The position numbers and the translations under genes were made by a program. 64,000 nt of DNA. Origin: Hyphomicrobiales bacterium. Lineage in GTDB: Bacteria; Pseudomonadota; Alphaproteobacteria; Rhizobiales; Rhizobiaceae. The notes below the pieces were generated by a model that was given only the letters and a program-made list of their open reading frames with translations, had not been told where the DNA came from and searched no databases. This document shows positions 47,846 to 57,842 of the stretch, in pieces. The stretch is taken from contig UBUL01000004.1 of assembly GCA_900468625.1 (NCBI GenBank), positions 62,001-126,000 on the forward strand, written 5' to 3'. Positions within the stretch are counted from its first letter, which is position 1. Each line of letters begins with the position of its first letter.

Positions 47846-49102
47846 TCAGGCATTGGCCAAATCCTTGAGTCGGGCGAGAAGGCTCGCCCGGTTCATCGCG
47901 AAATTCCCCTCGAGCCACTCATGCTCGAGTTTGGTCAGGAGCTCGCCCACGCGCGGCCCGGCGCTGACGCCCGCGGCAAGCGCATCTGCGCCGTTGAGCG
48001 GAAAAGCCGGCTTCTTCCATTTTGCGATATGCTCCAGCAATTTTCCGAGCCGGGCAACACGGGCCATCTCCTCGAAATCGCCCTCCGCCTTGTTCCGGGC
48101 GACCGCAAGCGCCAGCTTTAGGCGAACTGCGATGCCGGTCGGATCGTGGCGATAAAGCAGACGGTCGAAGACCGCTTCCGAAATATCATCCTTGACGACG
48201 GGCGCGGTCGCCCATGTCTGAAGATAAGTGCCTTCGGCTTTGGAGAGGCGCAGCCGCTCGGCCAGCTTGGCAAGCCTTGCCGCATCGGGCGGCACGATGG
48301 CGGCAAGTCGCAGCAAAGGCTCCGGCGGCCAGCCGAGAGCCTGTTCGGCGGCCACCAACCCCGGAATGGCGTCGATGCCCCATTTCTCCGTCTCCGGCAG
48401 CACCTCGGTCAATATGCCGATCTGGCGCATCCAGAGCAGCGCCCTGCCTGGGTCCTTGGCCGCCAGCAGCTTCTTCATTTCAGACCAGACGCGCTCGGCC
48501 GAGAGCGTTGCTATCTTCGACCGTGCAGCAGCACAGGCGCGCAGCCCATCGGCATCGGGTCGCCCGCTGCCGTAATAGGCGAAAAAGCGGAAGAAACGTA
48601 GGATGCGCAAGTAATCCTCGGCGATACGTGTCGCCGCATCGCCGATGAAGCGAATGTTGCGTCGCTCCAGATCCGCAAGCCCGCCGACGAGATCCACGAC
48701 CTCGCCATCGGCGGACGCATAAAGCGCATTGATCGTCAGGTCGCGCCGTTCGGCATCCGCCTGCCAATCCTGGCTGAAGGCAACACGGGCACGCCTGCCG
48801 TCCGTTTCAACGTCGTGCCGCAACGTGGTGATTTCGAACGGTTTTCCATCGATGACCAGAGTGACGGTGCCATGGGCAATGCCCGTCGGCACCGCCTTGA
48901 TCCTCGCTGTACCTGCCCTTTCGACGACCGCTTCCGGCAAAAGAGTTGTGGCTATGTCGATATCGGCGACGGGCAGCCCCAGCAGGCTGTTGCGGACGGC
49001 ACCACCGACCACGCGCCCCTCGCCGCCATCGGCATCGAGCAGCGCCAGCACGCGCTGCAGTGCCTCATCGCGAAACCAGGCCTCACCGGCAACGGACGTC
49101 AT
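47846..49102 (-). CDS. CCA tRNA nucleotidyltransferase / poly(A) polymerase-type
   Basis: A 418-residue class II nucleotidyltransferase that adds or repairs the 3' CCA of tRNA. The nucleotidyl site reads VVGGAVRNSLLGLPVADIDI, followed by RRDLTINALY and EDYLRILRFFRFFAYY. The start ATG 49102 overlaps the Nudix stop by four bases (ATGA). Last gene of a DUF1285-Nudix-CCA operon, an arrangement often seen in rhizobia. Split A-adding/CC-adding function cannot be excluded. Confidence 0.92.
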   Translation of the reverse strand: MTSVAGEAWFRDEALQRVLALLDADGGEGRVVGGAVRNSLLGLPVADIDIATTLLPEAVVERAGTARIKAVPTGIAHGTVTLVIDGKPFEITTLRHDVETDGRRARVAFSQDWQADAERRDLTINALYASADGEVVDLVGGLADLERRNIRFIGDAATRIAEDYLRILRFFRFFAYYGSGRPDADGLRACAAARSKIATLSAERVWSEMKKLLAAKDPGRALLWMRQIGILTEVLPETEKWGIDAIPGLVAAEQALGWPPEPLLRLAAIVPPDAARLAKLAERLRLSKAEGTYLQTWATAPVVKDDISEAVFDRLLYRHDPTGIAVRLKLALAVARNKAEGDFEEMARVARLGKLLEHIAKWKKPAFPLNGADALAAGVSAGPRVGELLTKLEHEWLEGNFAMNRASLLARLKDLANA

Positions 49103-49734
49103 GTATAAAGCCTTTCGTAAAGCGTGCGGACGATACCCGCGGTAATGCCCCAGATCATGCGCTGTCCATAGGGCATGCGGTAGAAATGGCGCTCGGTCCC
49201 CTGCCATAGCATCGTGTCGGTCACATGGTGGCTGGGATTCATCAGGAACGAGAGCGGCACCTCGAAGGCATCCTCGACCTCGGTCGGATTGAGTGCGAGA
49301 TGGAAGCCCGGCTTCACCACGGCGAGAATGGGCGTGATGCGAAAACCGGTCGCCGCCAGATAGTGCGGCAGCCGTGCCACGGGCTCGATGAAGATATCGG
49401 CCAGCCCGATTTCCTCGCCCGCTTCGCGCATTGCCGCCATCTCCGGCGATGCATCCTCCGGATCGATGGCACCGCCGGGGAATGCGATCTGGCCGGAGTG
49501 CTTCCGCAGGGTCGATGTCCTGAGCGTGAAGATCACCTTCGCATCCTCGCCGTTGTCGACGACGGGCACGAGTACGGCGGCATCCTTCAGCTTCAGGTCC
49601 GCCACCTGCGATATCGTCTCCGGATTGAGGAGGTGATCGCCATGATCGCGCCAGGCAAGCTCCACCGGCCCGCCGCTCTGATGGAGGGCGCGGCGACGGA
49701 ACTCATCCGCAGAATAAAGGGGGAATTCGCTCAT
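49099..49734 (-). CDS. Nudix hydrolase, CoA pyrophosphatase type
   Basis: A 211-residue Nudix enzyme of the NudL/CoA group. LRKHSGQIAFPGGAIDP and the helix MAAMREAGEEIGL match the CoA-specific signature. Expected to cleave CoA or its oxidised forms. Overlaps both neighbours by four bases, the DUF1285 gene upstream and the CCA gene downstream, so all three are translationally coupled. Confidence 0.9.
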   Translation of the reverse strand: MSEFPLYSADEFRRRALHQSGGPVELAWRDHGDHLLNPETISQVADLKLKDAAVLVPVVDNGEDAKVIFTLRTSTLRKHSGQIAFPGGAIDPEDASPEMAAMREAGEEIGLADIFIEPVARLPHYLAATGFRITPILAVVKPGFHLALNPTEVEDAFEVPLSFLMNPSHHVTDTMLWQGTERHFYRMPYGQRMIWGITAGIVRTLYERLYT

Positions 49735-50354
49735 CGAGTCAGTGCATCCAGTTCGGCCACCGGCATGATCGGAAAGATCGAGCCGCCGGAGCGCACGCAG
49801 AAGATCTGGCGTCCGGCAATTTCGATGGGTTCGCCAAGCTCGACAAGATCATACATGACAGCGCGCGTCACCAAGGCCTCCAGGCGCCCGCGAACATGCA
49901 GGTAGGGCTTCAGCTCGTCGTTTTCGCCGCGGATGACGAAACGGATCGGATGGTCCCTGCCAGCCTCGACGACATCGCCGACATTCGTGCGGAACGTCAG
50001 CACGCGTTTGCCGTCGCGCTCCGTGACGCTCATTTCGACAGCGACGAACGGCGCGTCGGCGACGCGAATGCCGACCTTTTCCACAGGCGTGACAAGATAG
50101 GTCTTTTCGTCGGCATCCTTGCGCAGAACTGTGGAAAACAGTCGCACGAGAGGGGCGCGGCCGATCGGCGTGCCGAGATAGAACCAGGTACCGTCGGCGC
50201 GGATCTCCATGTCGATATCGCCGCAAAACGGTGGATTCCAGAGATCTACGGGCGGCAATCCCTTCTTGCGGCCGCCGCTATCGCCGGCCGCACGCGATAT
50301 CAGCGCCGCCAGGCTCGCTGCATCGCCAGTCGCCTTGATTTCCTCGGTTGCCAT
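49731..50354 (-). CDS. DUF1285 protein
   Basis: A 207-residue cytoplasmic protein of the DUF1285 family: LPPVDLWNPPFCGDIDMEIR, GTWFYLGTPIGRAPLVRLFS, RVADAPFVAVEMSV. First gene of the DUF1285-Nudix-CCA operon and divergent from the MoxR operon. ATG 50354 is preferred to one at 50384. No biochemical function known. Confidence 0.88.
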   Translation of the reverse strand: MATEEIKATGDAASLAALISRAAGDSGGRKKGLPPVDLWNPPFCGDIDMEIRADGTWFYLGTPIGRAPLVRLFSTVLRKDADEKTYLVTPVEKVGIRVADAPFVAVEMSVTERDGKRVLTFRTNVGDVVEAGRDHPIRFVIRGENDELKPYLHVRGRLEALVTRAVMYDLVELGEPIEIAGRQIFCVRSGGSIFPIMPVAELDALTR

Positions 50355-50522
50355 TCTTCTGTCCCGGTTGGCCGTTAGTGACAAATACGACAGTTTCTCA
50401 CGAGATAGTCATTTGAAACGTGCTTGTCAGCCGTCTTGGTGGCGATAAGTTGTATTGATTATGAGGCAAATGTGTAACGTCTGCGAATCGCGCGCACCGT
50501 TTTTCTGCCATTGGAGACGCAA

Positions 50523-51536
50523 ATGGGCATGATCAAATCGACCGAAACGACCCTCGACGAGCAGGCCATCATCGCATCCGCCGAAAAGGCGCTGGGCGAT
50601 ATTGCCGCCGTTCGCCAGGAGGTGTCGAAGGTCATTTTCGGCCAGGAAAGCGTCGTGGAGAACACGCTGCTTGCCGTACTTGCCGGCGGCCATGCTCTGC
50701 TGGTCGGCGTACCGGGCCTTGCGAAGACGAAGCTCGTGACGACGCTCGGCACAGTTCTCGGCCTTGCCTCCAACCGCGTGCAGTTCACGCCGGACCTGAT
50801 GCCCTCGGATATTCTCGGCTCCGAAGTCATGGACCAGGATGAGACCGGCCGCCGATCCTTCCGCTTCGTCAAGGGACCGGTTTTTACGCAATTGCTGATG
50901 GCCGACGAGATCAACCGAGCCTCGCCGCGCACGCAGTCGGCCCTGCTGCAGTCGATGCAGGAATATCATGTCACCATCGCCGGCCAGCGTTATGACCTGC
51001 CCGCGCCCTTCCACGTTCTCGCAACGCAGAACCCGCTTGAGCAGGAAGGCACCTATCCGCTGCCGGAAGCCCAGCTCGATCGCTTCCTGCTGCAGGTCGA
51101 CGTCGGTTATCCCGAACTCGCCGACGAGCGTCGCATCCTGCTCGAAACCACGGGCCTGAGCGAAGCGACGCCGCAGGCCGTCATCGACGCCGAGCGCCTT
51201 CTCGAGATCCAGCAGCTCATCCGCCAGATGCCCGTCGGCGATGGCGTGGTCGATGCGATCCTGTCTCTGGTGCGTTCGGCCCGCCCCGGCCAGGGCGATG
51301 CCTCGACCGATAAGAACGTCGCCTGGGGTCCTGGCCCGCGCGCCGGTCAGGCTATGATGCTTTGCGCCCGCGCCCGCGCCCTTTACGAGGGCCGGCTTGC
51401 GCCGTCGATCGATGACGTGCGCGCGCTTGCCGAACCCGTTCTTGAGCATCGTATGGCGCTGACCTTTGCGGCCCGCGCAGAAGGCATGTCCGTTCGTGAT
51501 GTCATTGCAGGGCTTGTCAAGCAGTCGAGATCATGA
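50523..51536 (+). CDS. MoxR-family AAA+ ATPase
   Basis: A 337-residue AAA+ ATPase with Walker A LLVGVPGLAKTKLVTTL and Walker B LLMADEINRASPRTQSALLQ. MoxR proteins work as chaperones for metal insertion or complex assembly, usually with VWA-domain partners, as found in this operon. ATG 50523 has GGAG upstream; TTG 50511 is an unlikely alternative. First gene of a five-gene cluster running to 57807. Confidence 0.92.
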   Translation: MGMIKSTETTLDEQAIIASAEKALGDIAAVRQEVSKVIFGQESVVENTLLAVLAGGHALLVGVPGLAKTKLVTTLGTVLGLASNRVQFTPDLMPSDILGSEVMDQDETGRRSFRFVKGPVFTQLLMADEINRASPRTQSALLQSMQEYHVTIAGQRYDLPAPFHVLATQNPLEQEGTYPLPEAQLDRFLLQVDVGYPELADERRILLETTGLSEATPQAVIDAERLLEIQQLIRQMPVGDGVVDAILSLVRSARPGQGDASTDKNVAWGPGPRAGQAMMLCARARALYEGRLAPSIDDVRALAEPVLEHRMALTFAARAEGMSVRDVIAGLVKQSRS

Positions 51537-51562
51537 TGCGGATGTCGAGGAGAGTATAGCGC

Positions 51563-52483
51563 GTGGCATCCATCGGACAGACCGTCAGACCGACCTCAGG
51601 CAATGATGCCCTCTCCCGAGCCCGCAGCCGCGCCGCCCTCGTGCCCGATTGCCTCGTCGAGGCCAAGCGGATCGCCAATACCGTCATTGCTGGATGGCAT
51701 GGCCGGCGCAAACGCGGCATCGGCGAAAACTTCTGGCAGTTCCGCCCCTATACCGAAGGCGAAAGCCTGTCGCGCATCGACTGGCGGCGTTCGGCCCGCG
51801 ACGATCACACCTATATCCGCGATCATGAATGGGAAGCCGCTCATACGATCTGGCTCTGGGCCGATCTGTCGCCATCCATGATGTACAAGTCGACCTATGG
51901 CCATGCCTCCAAGGAAGGCCGTGCCCTCGTCATCATGCTGGCGCTTGCCGAGATTCTGTCCCGCTCCGGCGAGCGCATCGGCTGCCCCGGCATCATGGAG
52001 CCGGTGGCGACCCGCAACGCCGCCGAGCGTTTGGCTGCTGCGCTGATGCACACCCCGCTCGAAGGCGGCCTGCCGCAGACGGCGATGATCCGCGGCTGGA
52101 GCGATATCGTGCTGATCGGCGATTTTCTCGATGATGCCGACAGCGTCATGGGCAGGATCGGGCCGCTCGCCCGCCGGGGCTTGCGCGGTCATGTGATCGA
52201 GATTGCCGACCCCGCCGAAGAACTCTTTCCCTATAGCGGACGCACCGAATTCAGCGATCCCGAAACGGGTTCGAAGCTCATTGCCGGCCGCGCGGAAAAC
52301 CTGCGCGAGGACTATCAGCGCGCCTACCTCGCCCGCCGCGAAAATCTCGGCCAGTCGCTGCGCCATCTCGGCTGGACCTTCGTCAGCCACCGCACCGATC
52401 GGCTGGCTTCCGAAGCGCTGGTTGCCGTGCACATGTATCTTTCCGGCATGCCGGCCAGGGCAGCCTCCGGAGGGCAGCCATGA
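51563..52483 (+). CDS. DUF58 (VWA-like) protein
   Basis: A 306-residue soluble protein with the DUF58 core FRPYTEGESLSRIDWRRSAR and an intact MIDAS-like DLSPS (D-x-S-x-S) in WLWADLSPSMM. It begins with GTG 51563, with GAGGAG about eleven bases upstream. Partner of MoxR. The following gene overlaps its end by four bases. Confidence 0.9.
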   Translation: MASIGQTVRPTSGNDALSRARSRAALVPDCLVEAKRIANTVIAGWHGRRKRGIGENFWQFRPYTEGESLSRIDWRRSARDDHTYIRDHEWEAAHTIWLWADLSPSMMYKSTYGHASKEGRALVIMLALAEILSRSGERIGCPGIMEPVATRNAAERLAAALMHTPLEGGLPQTAMIRGWSDIVLIGDFLDDADSVMGRIGPLARRGLRGHVIEIADPAEELFPYSGRTEFSDPETGSKLIAGRAENLREDYQRAYLARRENLGQSLRHLGWTFVSHRTDRLASEALVAVHMYLSGMPARAASGGQP

Positions 52484-55305
52484 GCGGTCTCTCCTTCGCA
52501 TTCGCCTCGCCGGCCATCCTCGCAGCGCTCGTTCTGCTTCCTGCGATCTGGTGGCTGCTGCGCCTGACGCCACCGCAGCCGCGCGCCGAAGTCTTCCCGC
52601 CGTTGCGTATTCTGGCGAGCATTCTCAAGCGCGAGGAAACGCCGGCGCGCAGCCCATGGTGGCTGACGCTGCTGCGCATGCTGCTTGCAGCTCTCGTCGT
52701 TCTTGCCATTGCCAATCCCATGTTCAATCCGCGCACCAATACGCTCTCCAGCGGCGGTCCGCTGGTGCTGATGATCGACAATAGCTGGGCGAGCGTTTCG
52801 GATTGGGAACGGCGTGTGCGCACCGCCGACGCGCTGATCGACGATGCCGATGCCAAGGGCATTCCCGTCTCGATCGCCTTCACCGCCGAACAGACCAATG
52901 ATGCAACACCAGGCGCGGCGGCAGCAGCCCGCGACAAGCTGCATGCGATGAACCCCAGGCCGCTGGTTCCGGATAGGCAGCGCGCGGCCGACGCAGTGAA
53001 AGCGGCACTCAACCGCAGCAAGCCCGGCACCATCGCCTTCATCTCCGATGGCGTCGAGAGCAGGGAAAAGGACGATATCGTCAGCCGCCTCGCCGCGCTG
53101 CAACCGGGCGAACTGCGTCTGATCGAAGGCAACGGCCAGAACATCGTCGCAATCACCGGTGCGGCCAATACCGCCAATAACATGACCGTCACCGCGGCTC
53201 GGCTGAACGGCAGCGGCCCGATGCGCTTCGGACTGACCGCGCAGGACAATCAGGGGCGGCCGATCGCGGCCGGATCGCTTGATTTCGCGGGCGGACAGAC
53301 GGTTGCGACCGGCTCCATTACCGCCCCCTTCGAAATGCGCAATGATTTCGCCCGCATCAGCATCGACCGTCAGGCAAGCGCCGGCAGCGTCTATCTGCTC
53401 GATGACGGTTTTCGCCGCCGCCGCGTGGCGCTTCTCTCCGGGCAGGCGGCCGACGAATTCCAGCCGATCCTGTCTCCGCTCTATTATATCCAGCGCGCCC
53501 TTCAGCCCTATGCCGATCTGACGCAGCCCAATAGCGCCGATCTGGCAAAAGCGATCCCTCAACTGCTTGCGGGCAATCCCTCGGTCATCATCATGGCCGA
53601 TGTCGGCCGCCTGCCGCAGGAAACCTATGCGCCACTGCAGAAGTGGATCCAGAATGGCGGCACGCTCGTCCGCTTCGCCGGCCCCCGCCTTGCCGCAGCC
53701 CCTGCCGACGACCCACTCGTTCCCGTCACATTGCGGCAGGGCGAGCGGACATTCGGCGGTGCCCTCTCCTGGGCCGAGCCGCAGCCCCTTGCCGATTTCC
53801 CGTCATTCGGCCCCTTCGCCGGCATGCCGAAGCCGAACAATGTCCTGATCAAGCGGCAGGTGCTGGCCGAGCCGACGCCGGATCTCGCCGAACGCACCTG
53901 GGCAAGCCTTGCCGACGGCACGCCGCTGGTGACCGAAAAGCAGATGCAGGCCGGCCGCATCGTCCTCTTCCACGTCAGCGCCGAGCCGCAATGGTCCGAT
54001 CTCCCGATATCGGGCGATTTCGTCGAGATGCTGCGCCGCATCGTGCAGCTGTCGCGTGCCGGCGGCGTCACCTCGGCGGACGGCGCGGCATCCAAGGCGA
54101 GCGAAGCAATGCCGCCCTACCGGCTCCTGACCGCCAGGGGCATACTAACCAGCGAGATCGGCAGTGCCCGCCCGCTGGAACCGAACAACAAGGGAACCGC
54201 AGTCGCAAGCTTCGACAACCCGCCCGGCCTCTACGGTTCCGAAGAGGGCTTTAGCGCACTCAATGCCCTTCCGCACGGAACGGAACTGAAGCCGCTGGAT
54301 GCCTCGGCAGCCGGTGCCGTCGCACGCGAAGGCCTAATCGGTGGGGAAGCCTGGTCGGCAAAGCCGATCCTTTTCACACTTGCCTTCCTTCTCCTGCTCG
54401 CGGACAGCGTGATCGTCTTGCTCATGAACGATGCCTTCCCCCGCCTGGGCAGATCCGCCAAAACGATCGCGGGCGGTGCGGCGATGCTGCTGCTGGCCGC
54501 TTCGCTTGCCATCTTCCTGCATCCCGCAAGCGCGTTTGCCGACGATTCAAAACCGGGCGACGACGCCATCTTTTCACGTCTGGACAAGACGCATCTTGCC
54601 TATGTCGTGACCGGCGAGCCGGAAGTCGACCGCATTTCCGAGCGCGGCCTTGCCGGTCTCTCCGAATACCTCACCTATCGCACGACGCTGGAGCCCGGCC
54701 CGCCGGCGGGTGTGGATCTATCCAAGGATGAGCTGTCCTTCTACCCCCTTATCTACTGGCCGGTTTCTGCAACGGCACCGATGCCGTCCAACGACGCCAT
54801 CAATCGCATCGACGCCTATATGCGCAATGGCGGCACGGTGCTCTTCGACACGCGCGATGCTATCGACACCATGGGCGATACCTCGACGCCGAGCCCGAAC
54901 GGCCAACGTCTGCAGCAGATTCTGGCCAATCTGGACATTCCTCCTCTAGAGCCCGTGCCTGCCGGACACGTGCTGACCAAATCCTTCTACCTGCTGTCGA
55001 GCTTCCCCGGCCGTTATGCCGACAGTCCGCTCTGGGTAGAGGCCCGTCAGGATATGCGGCGCGATGCGAATGCCGTTGCCACCTCCGACGGGGTGACGCC
55101 GATCATGATCACAGGCAATGATTTTGCCGGTGCCTGGGCCGTGGGTGACAATGGTTCGCCGCTGCTGCCGACCGTGCCCCCGGACGAGACCCAGCGCGAA
55201 TATGCCTACCGCACGGGCGTCAACATCATGATGTACATGCTGACCGGAAACTATAAGTCCGATCAGGTTCACGTTCCGGATATCCTGCAGCGCTTGGGGC
55301 AATAA
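52480..55305 (+). CDS. BatA-like membrane protein with DUF4159 domain
   Basis: A 941-residue membrane protein. N-terminal BatA-type head (FASPAILAALVLLPAIWWLL), a second helix around residue 70 (LLAALVVLAIANPMF), a degenerate VWA domain whose metal motif reads DNSWAS instead of DxSxS, then two helices near 628-690. The periplasmic DUF4159 domain (about 700-941) starts near KPGDDAIFSRLDKTHLAYVV and includes the NGGTVLFDTRD loop. Overlaps the DUF58 gene by four bases. Together with MoxR and DUF58 it forms a Bat-like complex of unknown target. Confidence 0.88.
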   Translation: MSGLSFAFASPAILAALVLLPAIWWLLRLTPPQPRAEVFPPLRILASILKREETPARSPWWLTLLRMLLAALVVLAIANPMFNPRTNTLSSGGPLVLMIDNSWASVSDWERRVRTADALIDDADAKGIPVSIAFTAEQTNDATPGAAAAARDKLHAMNPRPLVPDRQRAADAVKAALNRSKPGTIAFISDGVESREKDDIVSRLAALQPGELRLIEGNGQNIVAITGAANTANNMTVTAARLNGSGPMRFGLTAQDNQGRPIAAGSLDFAGGQTVATGSITAPFEMRNDFARISIDRQASAGSVYLLDDGFRRRRVALLSGQAADEFQPILSPLYYIQRALQPYADLTQPNSADLAKAIPQLLAGNPSVIIMADVGRLPQETYAPLQKWIQNGGTLVRFAGPRLAAAPADDPLVPVTLRQGERTFGGALSWAEPQPLADFPSFGPFAGMPKPNNVLIKRQVLAEPTPDLAERTWASLADGTPLVTEKQMQAGRIVLFHVSAEPQWSDLPISGDFVEMLRRIVQLSRAGGVTSADGAASKASEAMPPYRLLTARGILTSEIGSARPLEPNNKGTAVASFDNPPGLYGSEEGFSALNALPHGTELKPLDASAAGAVAREGLIGGEAWSAKPILFTLAFLLLLADSVIVLLMNDAFPRLGRSAKTIAGGAAMLLLAASLAIFLHPASAFADDSKPGDDAIFSRLDKTHLAYVVTGEPEVDRISERGLAGLSEYLTYRTTLEPGPPAGVDLSKDELSFYPLIYWPVSATAPMPSNDAINRIDAYMRNGGTVLFDTRDAIDTMGDTSTPSPNGQRLQQILANLDIPPLEPVPAGHVLTKSFYLLSSFPGRYADSPLWVEARQDMRRDANAVATSDGVTPIMITGNDFAGAWAVGDNGSPLLPTVPPDETQREYAYRTGVNIMMYMLTGNYKSDQVHVPDILQRLGQ

Positions 55306-55306
55306 T

Positions 55307-57379
55307 ATGAATATCGGTTTTGCCCCATTCCTCCCCTGGCCCGTGCTTGCAGCTCTTGCGGTGCTGACGCTCGCCATCGCGGCGCTCGCGATCTACAGAC
55401 GCCTGCGCGGCGGCTGGATCCGTGCGCTGGCGAGTATCGCCCTGCTGACGGCACTCACCAATCCGGTGCTGGTGCAGGAGGATCGCGATCAGCTGACGAC
55501 GATCGTTCCCGTCGTCGTCGATCGCAGCCTCAGCCAGCAGACGCCGGAACGCACGAAGATGACGGACGAGGCCCTGGTGATGCTCAAGGATCGGCTGGCG
55601 CAATTCCCGCGCATAGAACCCCGCATCGTCGAATTCCGTGATCCCGCGGAATCGGATTCACCATCGACACGGCTCTTTTCCGCCCTGTCTTCGTCCATCG
55701 CCGACGTGCCGCCAGCCCGCATCGGCGGCGCAATCTTCCTGACAGATGGCCAGATCCACGATATTCCCGGCGTCAACCAGCAACTCGGCTTCGACGCGCC
55801 CATTCATGGGCTGATCACTGGCAGGCCGGACGAATTCGACCGCCGCATCGAAATCGTCCGGGCGCCTCGCTTCGGTATCGTCAACGACGAACAGCAGCTC
55901 GTCTTTCGTGTCGTTGACGACGGCAAGAGTCCAGGCGGCACCGCAGCCGTGACGGTCAAGATGAACGGCGACGAAATCGCCACGCTTCAGGCCACGCCCG
56001 GCCAGGATACGCCCTTCAGCTTCAAGGTGCCGCGCGCCGGCAACAACGTCCTCGAATTCGCCGTGGCCGAGGTTCCCGGCGAAGTTACCGGTACCAACAA
56101 TCAAACGGTCCAGCTGATCGAAGGCATCCGCCAGAACATGCGCGTCCTGCTCGTTTCGGGCGAGCCGCATGCCGGCGAGCGCGCCTGGCGCAACCTGCTG
56201 AAATCGGACGCCTCCGTCGATCTCGTGCATTTCACTATTCTGCGCCCGCCGGATAAGCAGGATGGCACGCCGATCAACGAGCTGTCGCTGATCGCCTTCC
56301 CGACGCGCGAACTTTTCGTCGACAAGATCAGTTCTTTCGACCTGATCATTTTCGACCGCTATCAGGATCGCCAGAACGTCCTGCCGACGATCTATTATGA
56401 TTACATGGCGCAATATGTCGAAAACGGCGGCGCCTTGCTGGTCGCGGCCGGCCCCGAGCACGCCGGCGGCAGTTCGATCGCGCTGACCCCGCTCGCCTCG
56501 GTGCTTCCCGCCGAGCCGACGGGCCAGATGATCGAGAAGGCGTTCTATCCGCGCTTGTCGGATCAGGGCCGCAAGCATCCCGTGACACGCGGCCTGGACG
56601 GCTCCGACACGGAGCCGCCGCATTGGGGCCGCTGGTTCCGCAGCGTCGATGTCGAGAAGCCGCAGGGCCAGACCGTGATGGTCGGCGCCAACAACAGTCC
56701 GTTGCTGGTGCTCAACCGCGTCGGCCAGGGCCGCGTCGCCATGCTCCTTTCCGACGAAGGTTGGCTGTGGGCGCGCGGTTTCGAAGGCGGCGGCCCGCAT
56801 GTGTCGCTCTATCGCCGCATCGCCCATTGGCTGTTGAAGGAGCCCGCGCTGGAGGAAGAAGCACTGACGGCAAACGCTGCTGGGCGCACGCTACAGGTGA
56901 CGCGCCAGACGATCGGCGACGATCCAGGCCCAGCCACGATCAAAACGCCATCGGGCAAGAGTGAGACCTTGACGCTGAAGCAGGCGCAGCCGGGTCTCTA
57001 CCAAGCCGGAAAGCATATGGATGAGATCGGGCTCTATCAGATCGCCAACGGCAACCTCTCGACGCTGGTCCATATCGGCGCCATCGATGCTCCGGAATTC
57101 AAGGCGATGATCTCGACCACGGAGACACTGAAGCCGCTGGCACAGAAGACCAAAGGCCTCGTCGCCCGCCTTGCCGGCGCAAACGGCAATGTTACGGTGC
57201 CGCAGGTCCTGCCGGTGCGCGGCGCAGTGCGTGTCGCCGACGGCCAGCGCCTGACAATCCGCATGACCGACGAAACTGTCTTGAAGGGAATCAATACGCT
57301 GCCGCTCTTTGCGGGCTTTGCCGGTCTCGCCGCCCTCCTCTTTGCCTTCTCCGCCACGTGGTGGCGCGAAGGACGGTGA
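55307..57379 (+). CDS. Membrane protein with VWA-like and glutamine-amidotransferase-like domains
   Basis: A 690-residue protein starting one base after the preceding stop. Two N-terminal helices (VLAALAVLTLAIAALAIYRR, then ALASIALLTALTNPVLV) lead into a VWA-like region with VVVDRSLSQ. A class I amidotransferase-like domain follows (about 320-440): FDLIIFDRYQ, ENGGALLVAAGPEHAGG. A last helix closes near the C-terminus (LFAGFAGLAALLFAFSATWW). The amidotransferase part lacks the usual catalytic Cys, so it is probably non-enzymatic. Part of the MoxR operon. Confidence 0.85.
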   Translation: MNIGFAPFLPWPVLAALAVLTLAIAALAIYRRLRGGWIRALASIALLTALTNPVLVQEDRDQLTTIVPVVVDRSLSQQTPERTKMTDEALVMLKDRLAQFPRIEPRIVEFRDPAESDSPSTRLFSALSSSIADVPPARIGGAIFLTDGQIHDIPGVNQQLGFDAPIHGLITGRPDEFDRRIEIVRAPRFGIVNDEQQLVFRVVDDGKSPGGTAAVTVKMNGDEIATLQATPGQDTPFSFKVPRAGNNVLEFAVAEVPGEVTGTNNQTVQLIEGIRQNMRVLLVSGEPHAGERAWRNLLKSDASVDLVHFTILRPPDKQDGTPINELSLIAFPTRELFVDKISSFDLIIFDRYQDRQNVLPTIYYDYMAQYVENGGALLVAAGPEHAGGSSIALTPLASVLPAEPTGQMIEKAFYPRLSDQGRKHPVTRGLDGSDTEPPHWGRWFRSVDVEKPQGQTVMVGANNSPLLVLNRVGQGRVAMLLSDEGWLWARGFEGGGPHVSLYRRIAHWLLKEPALEEEALTANAAGRTLQVTRQTIGDDPGPATIKTPSGKSETLTLKQAQPGLYQAGKHMDEIGLYQIANGNLSTLVHIGAIDAPEFKAMISTTETLKPLAQKTKGLVARLAGANGNVTVPQVLPVRGAVRVADGQRLTIRMTDETVLKGINTLPLFAGFAGLAALLFAFSATWWREGR

Positions 57380-57381
57380 AT

Positions 57382-57807
57382 ATGATGAAGATCGAAGTGA
57401 CCGATAAACCATCGGAAAGCGAACTCGCGGCCATCAGCGAGGGATTGACGGCCTTCAACACCGCAGATGTCGGCCCGTCCGGTCGGCAATCCCTGGCGGT
57501 TCTGATCCGCGACGATGCTGGCAAGACCATTGGCGGCATCTCCGGCTACACGGCCTGGGGATGGCTGTTCACGCAATGGCTCTTCGTGCCGGAAAGCCTG
57601 CGCGGCCAGGGCATGGCCGGAAAGCTCCTGGAGGCGGCAGAAGCCGAAGCAGGCGCGCGCGGCTGCTTCGGCGCATGGATCGATACTTTCAATCCGCAGG
57701 CGCTGAAAGCCTATCAGCGGCAGGGCTATGCCATCTTCGGCGAGCTGCCGGATTTTCCAGCCGGCCGCAGCCGTTTCTTTCTGCAGAAGAAATTGTCGCC
57801 TCGCTGA
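57382..57807 (+). CDS. GNAT-family N-acetyltransferase
   Basis: A 141-residue acetyltransferase with the acetyl-CoA loop LFVPESLRGQGMAGKLLEAA and the C-terminal TFNPQALKAYQRQGYAIFGE. It begins 3 bp after the preceding stop, so it belongs to the MoxR operon's end. ATG 57382 or 57385. Acceptor unknown. Confidence 0.88.
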   Translation: MMKIEVTDKPSESELAAISEGLTAFNTADVGPSGRQSLAVLIRDDAGKTIGGISGYTAWGWLFTQWLFVPESLRGQGMAGKLLEAAEAEAGARGCFGAWIDTFNPQALKAYQRQGYAIFGELPDFPAGRSRFFLQKKLSPR

Positions 57808-57842
57808 TATTCAAGCGGGGCAGTCTTTCGTCGATAGCGTCT

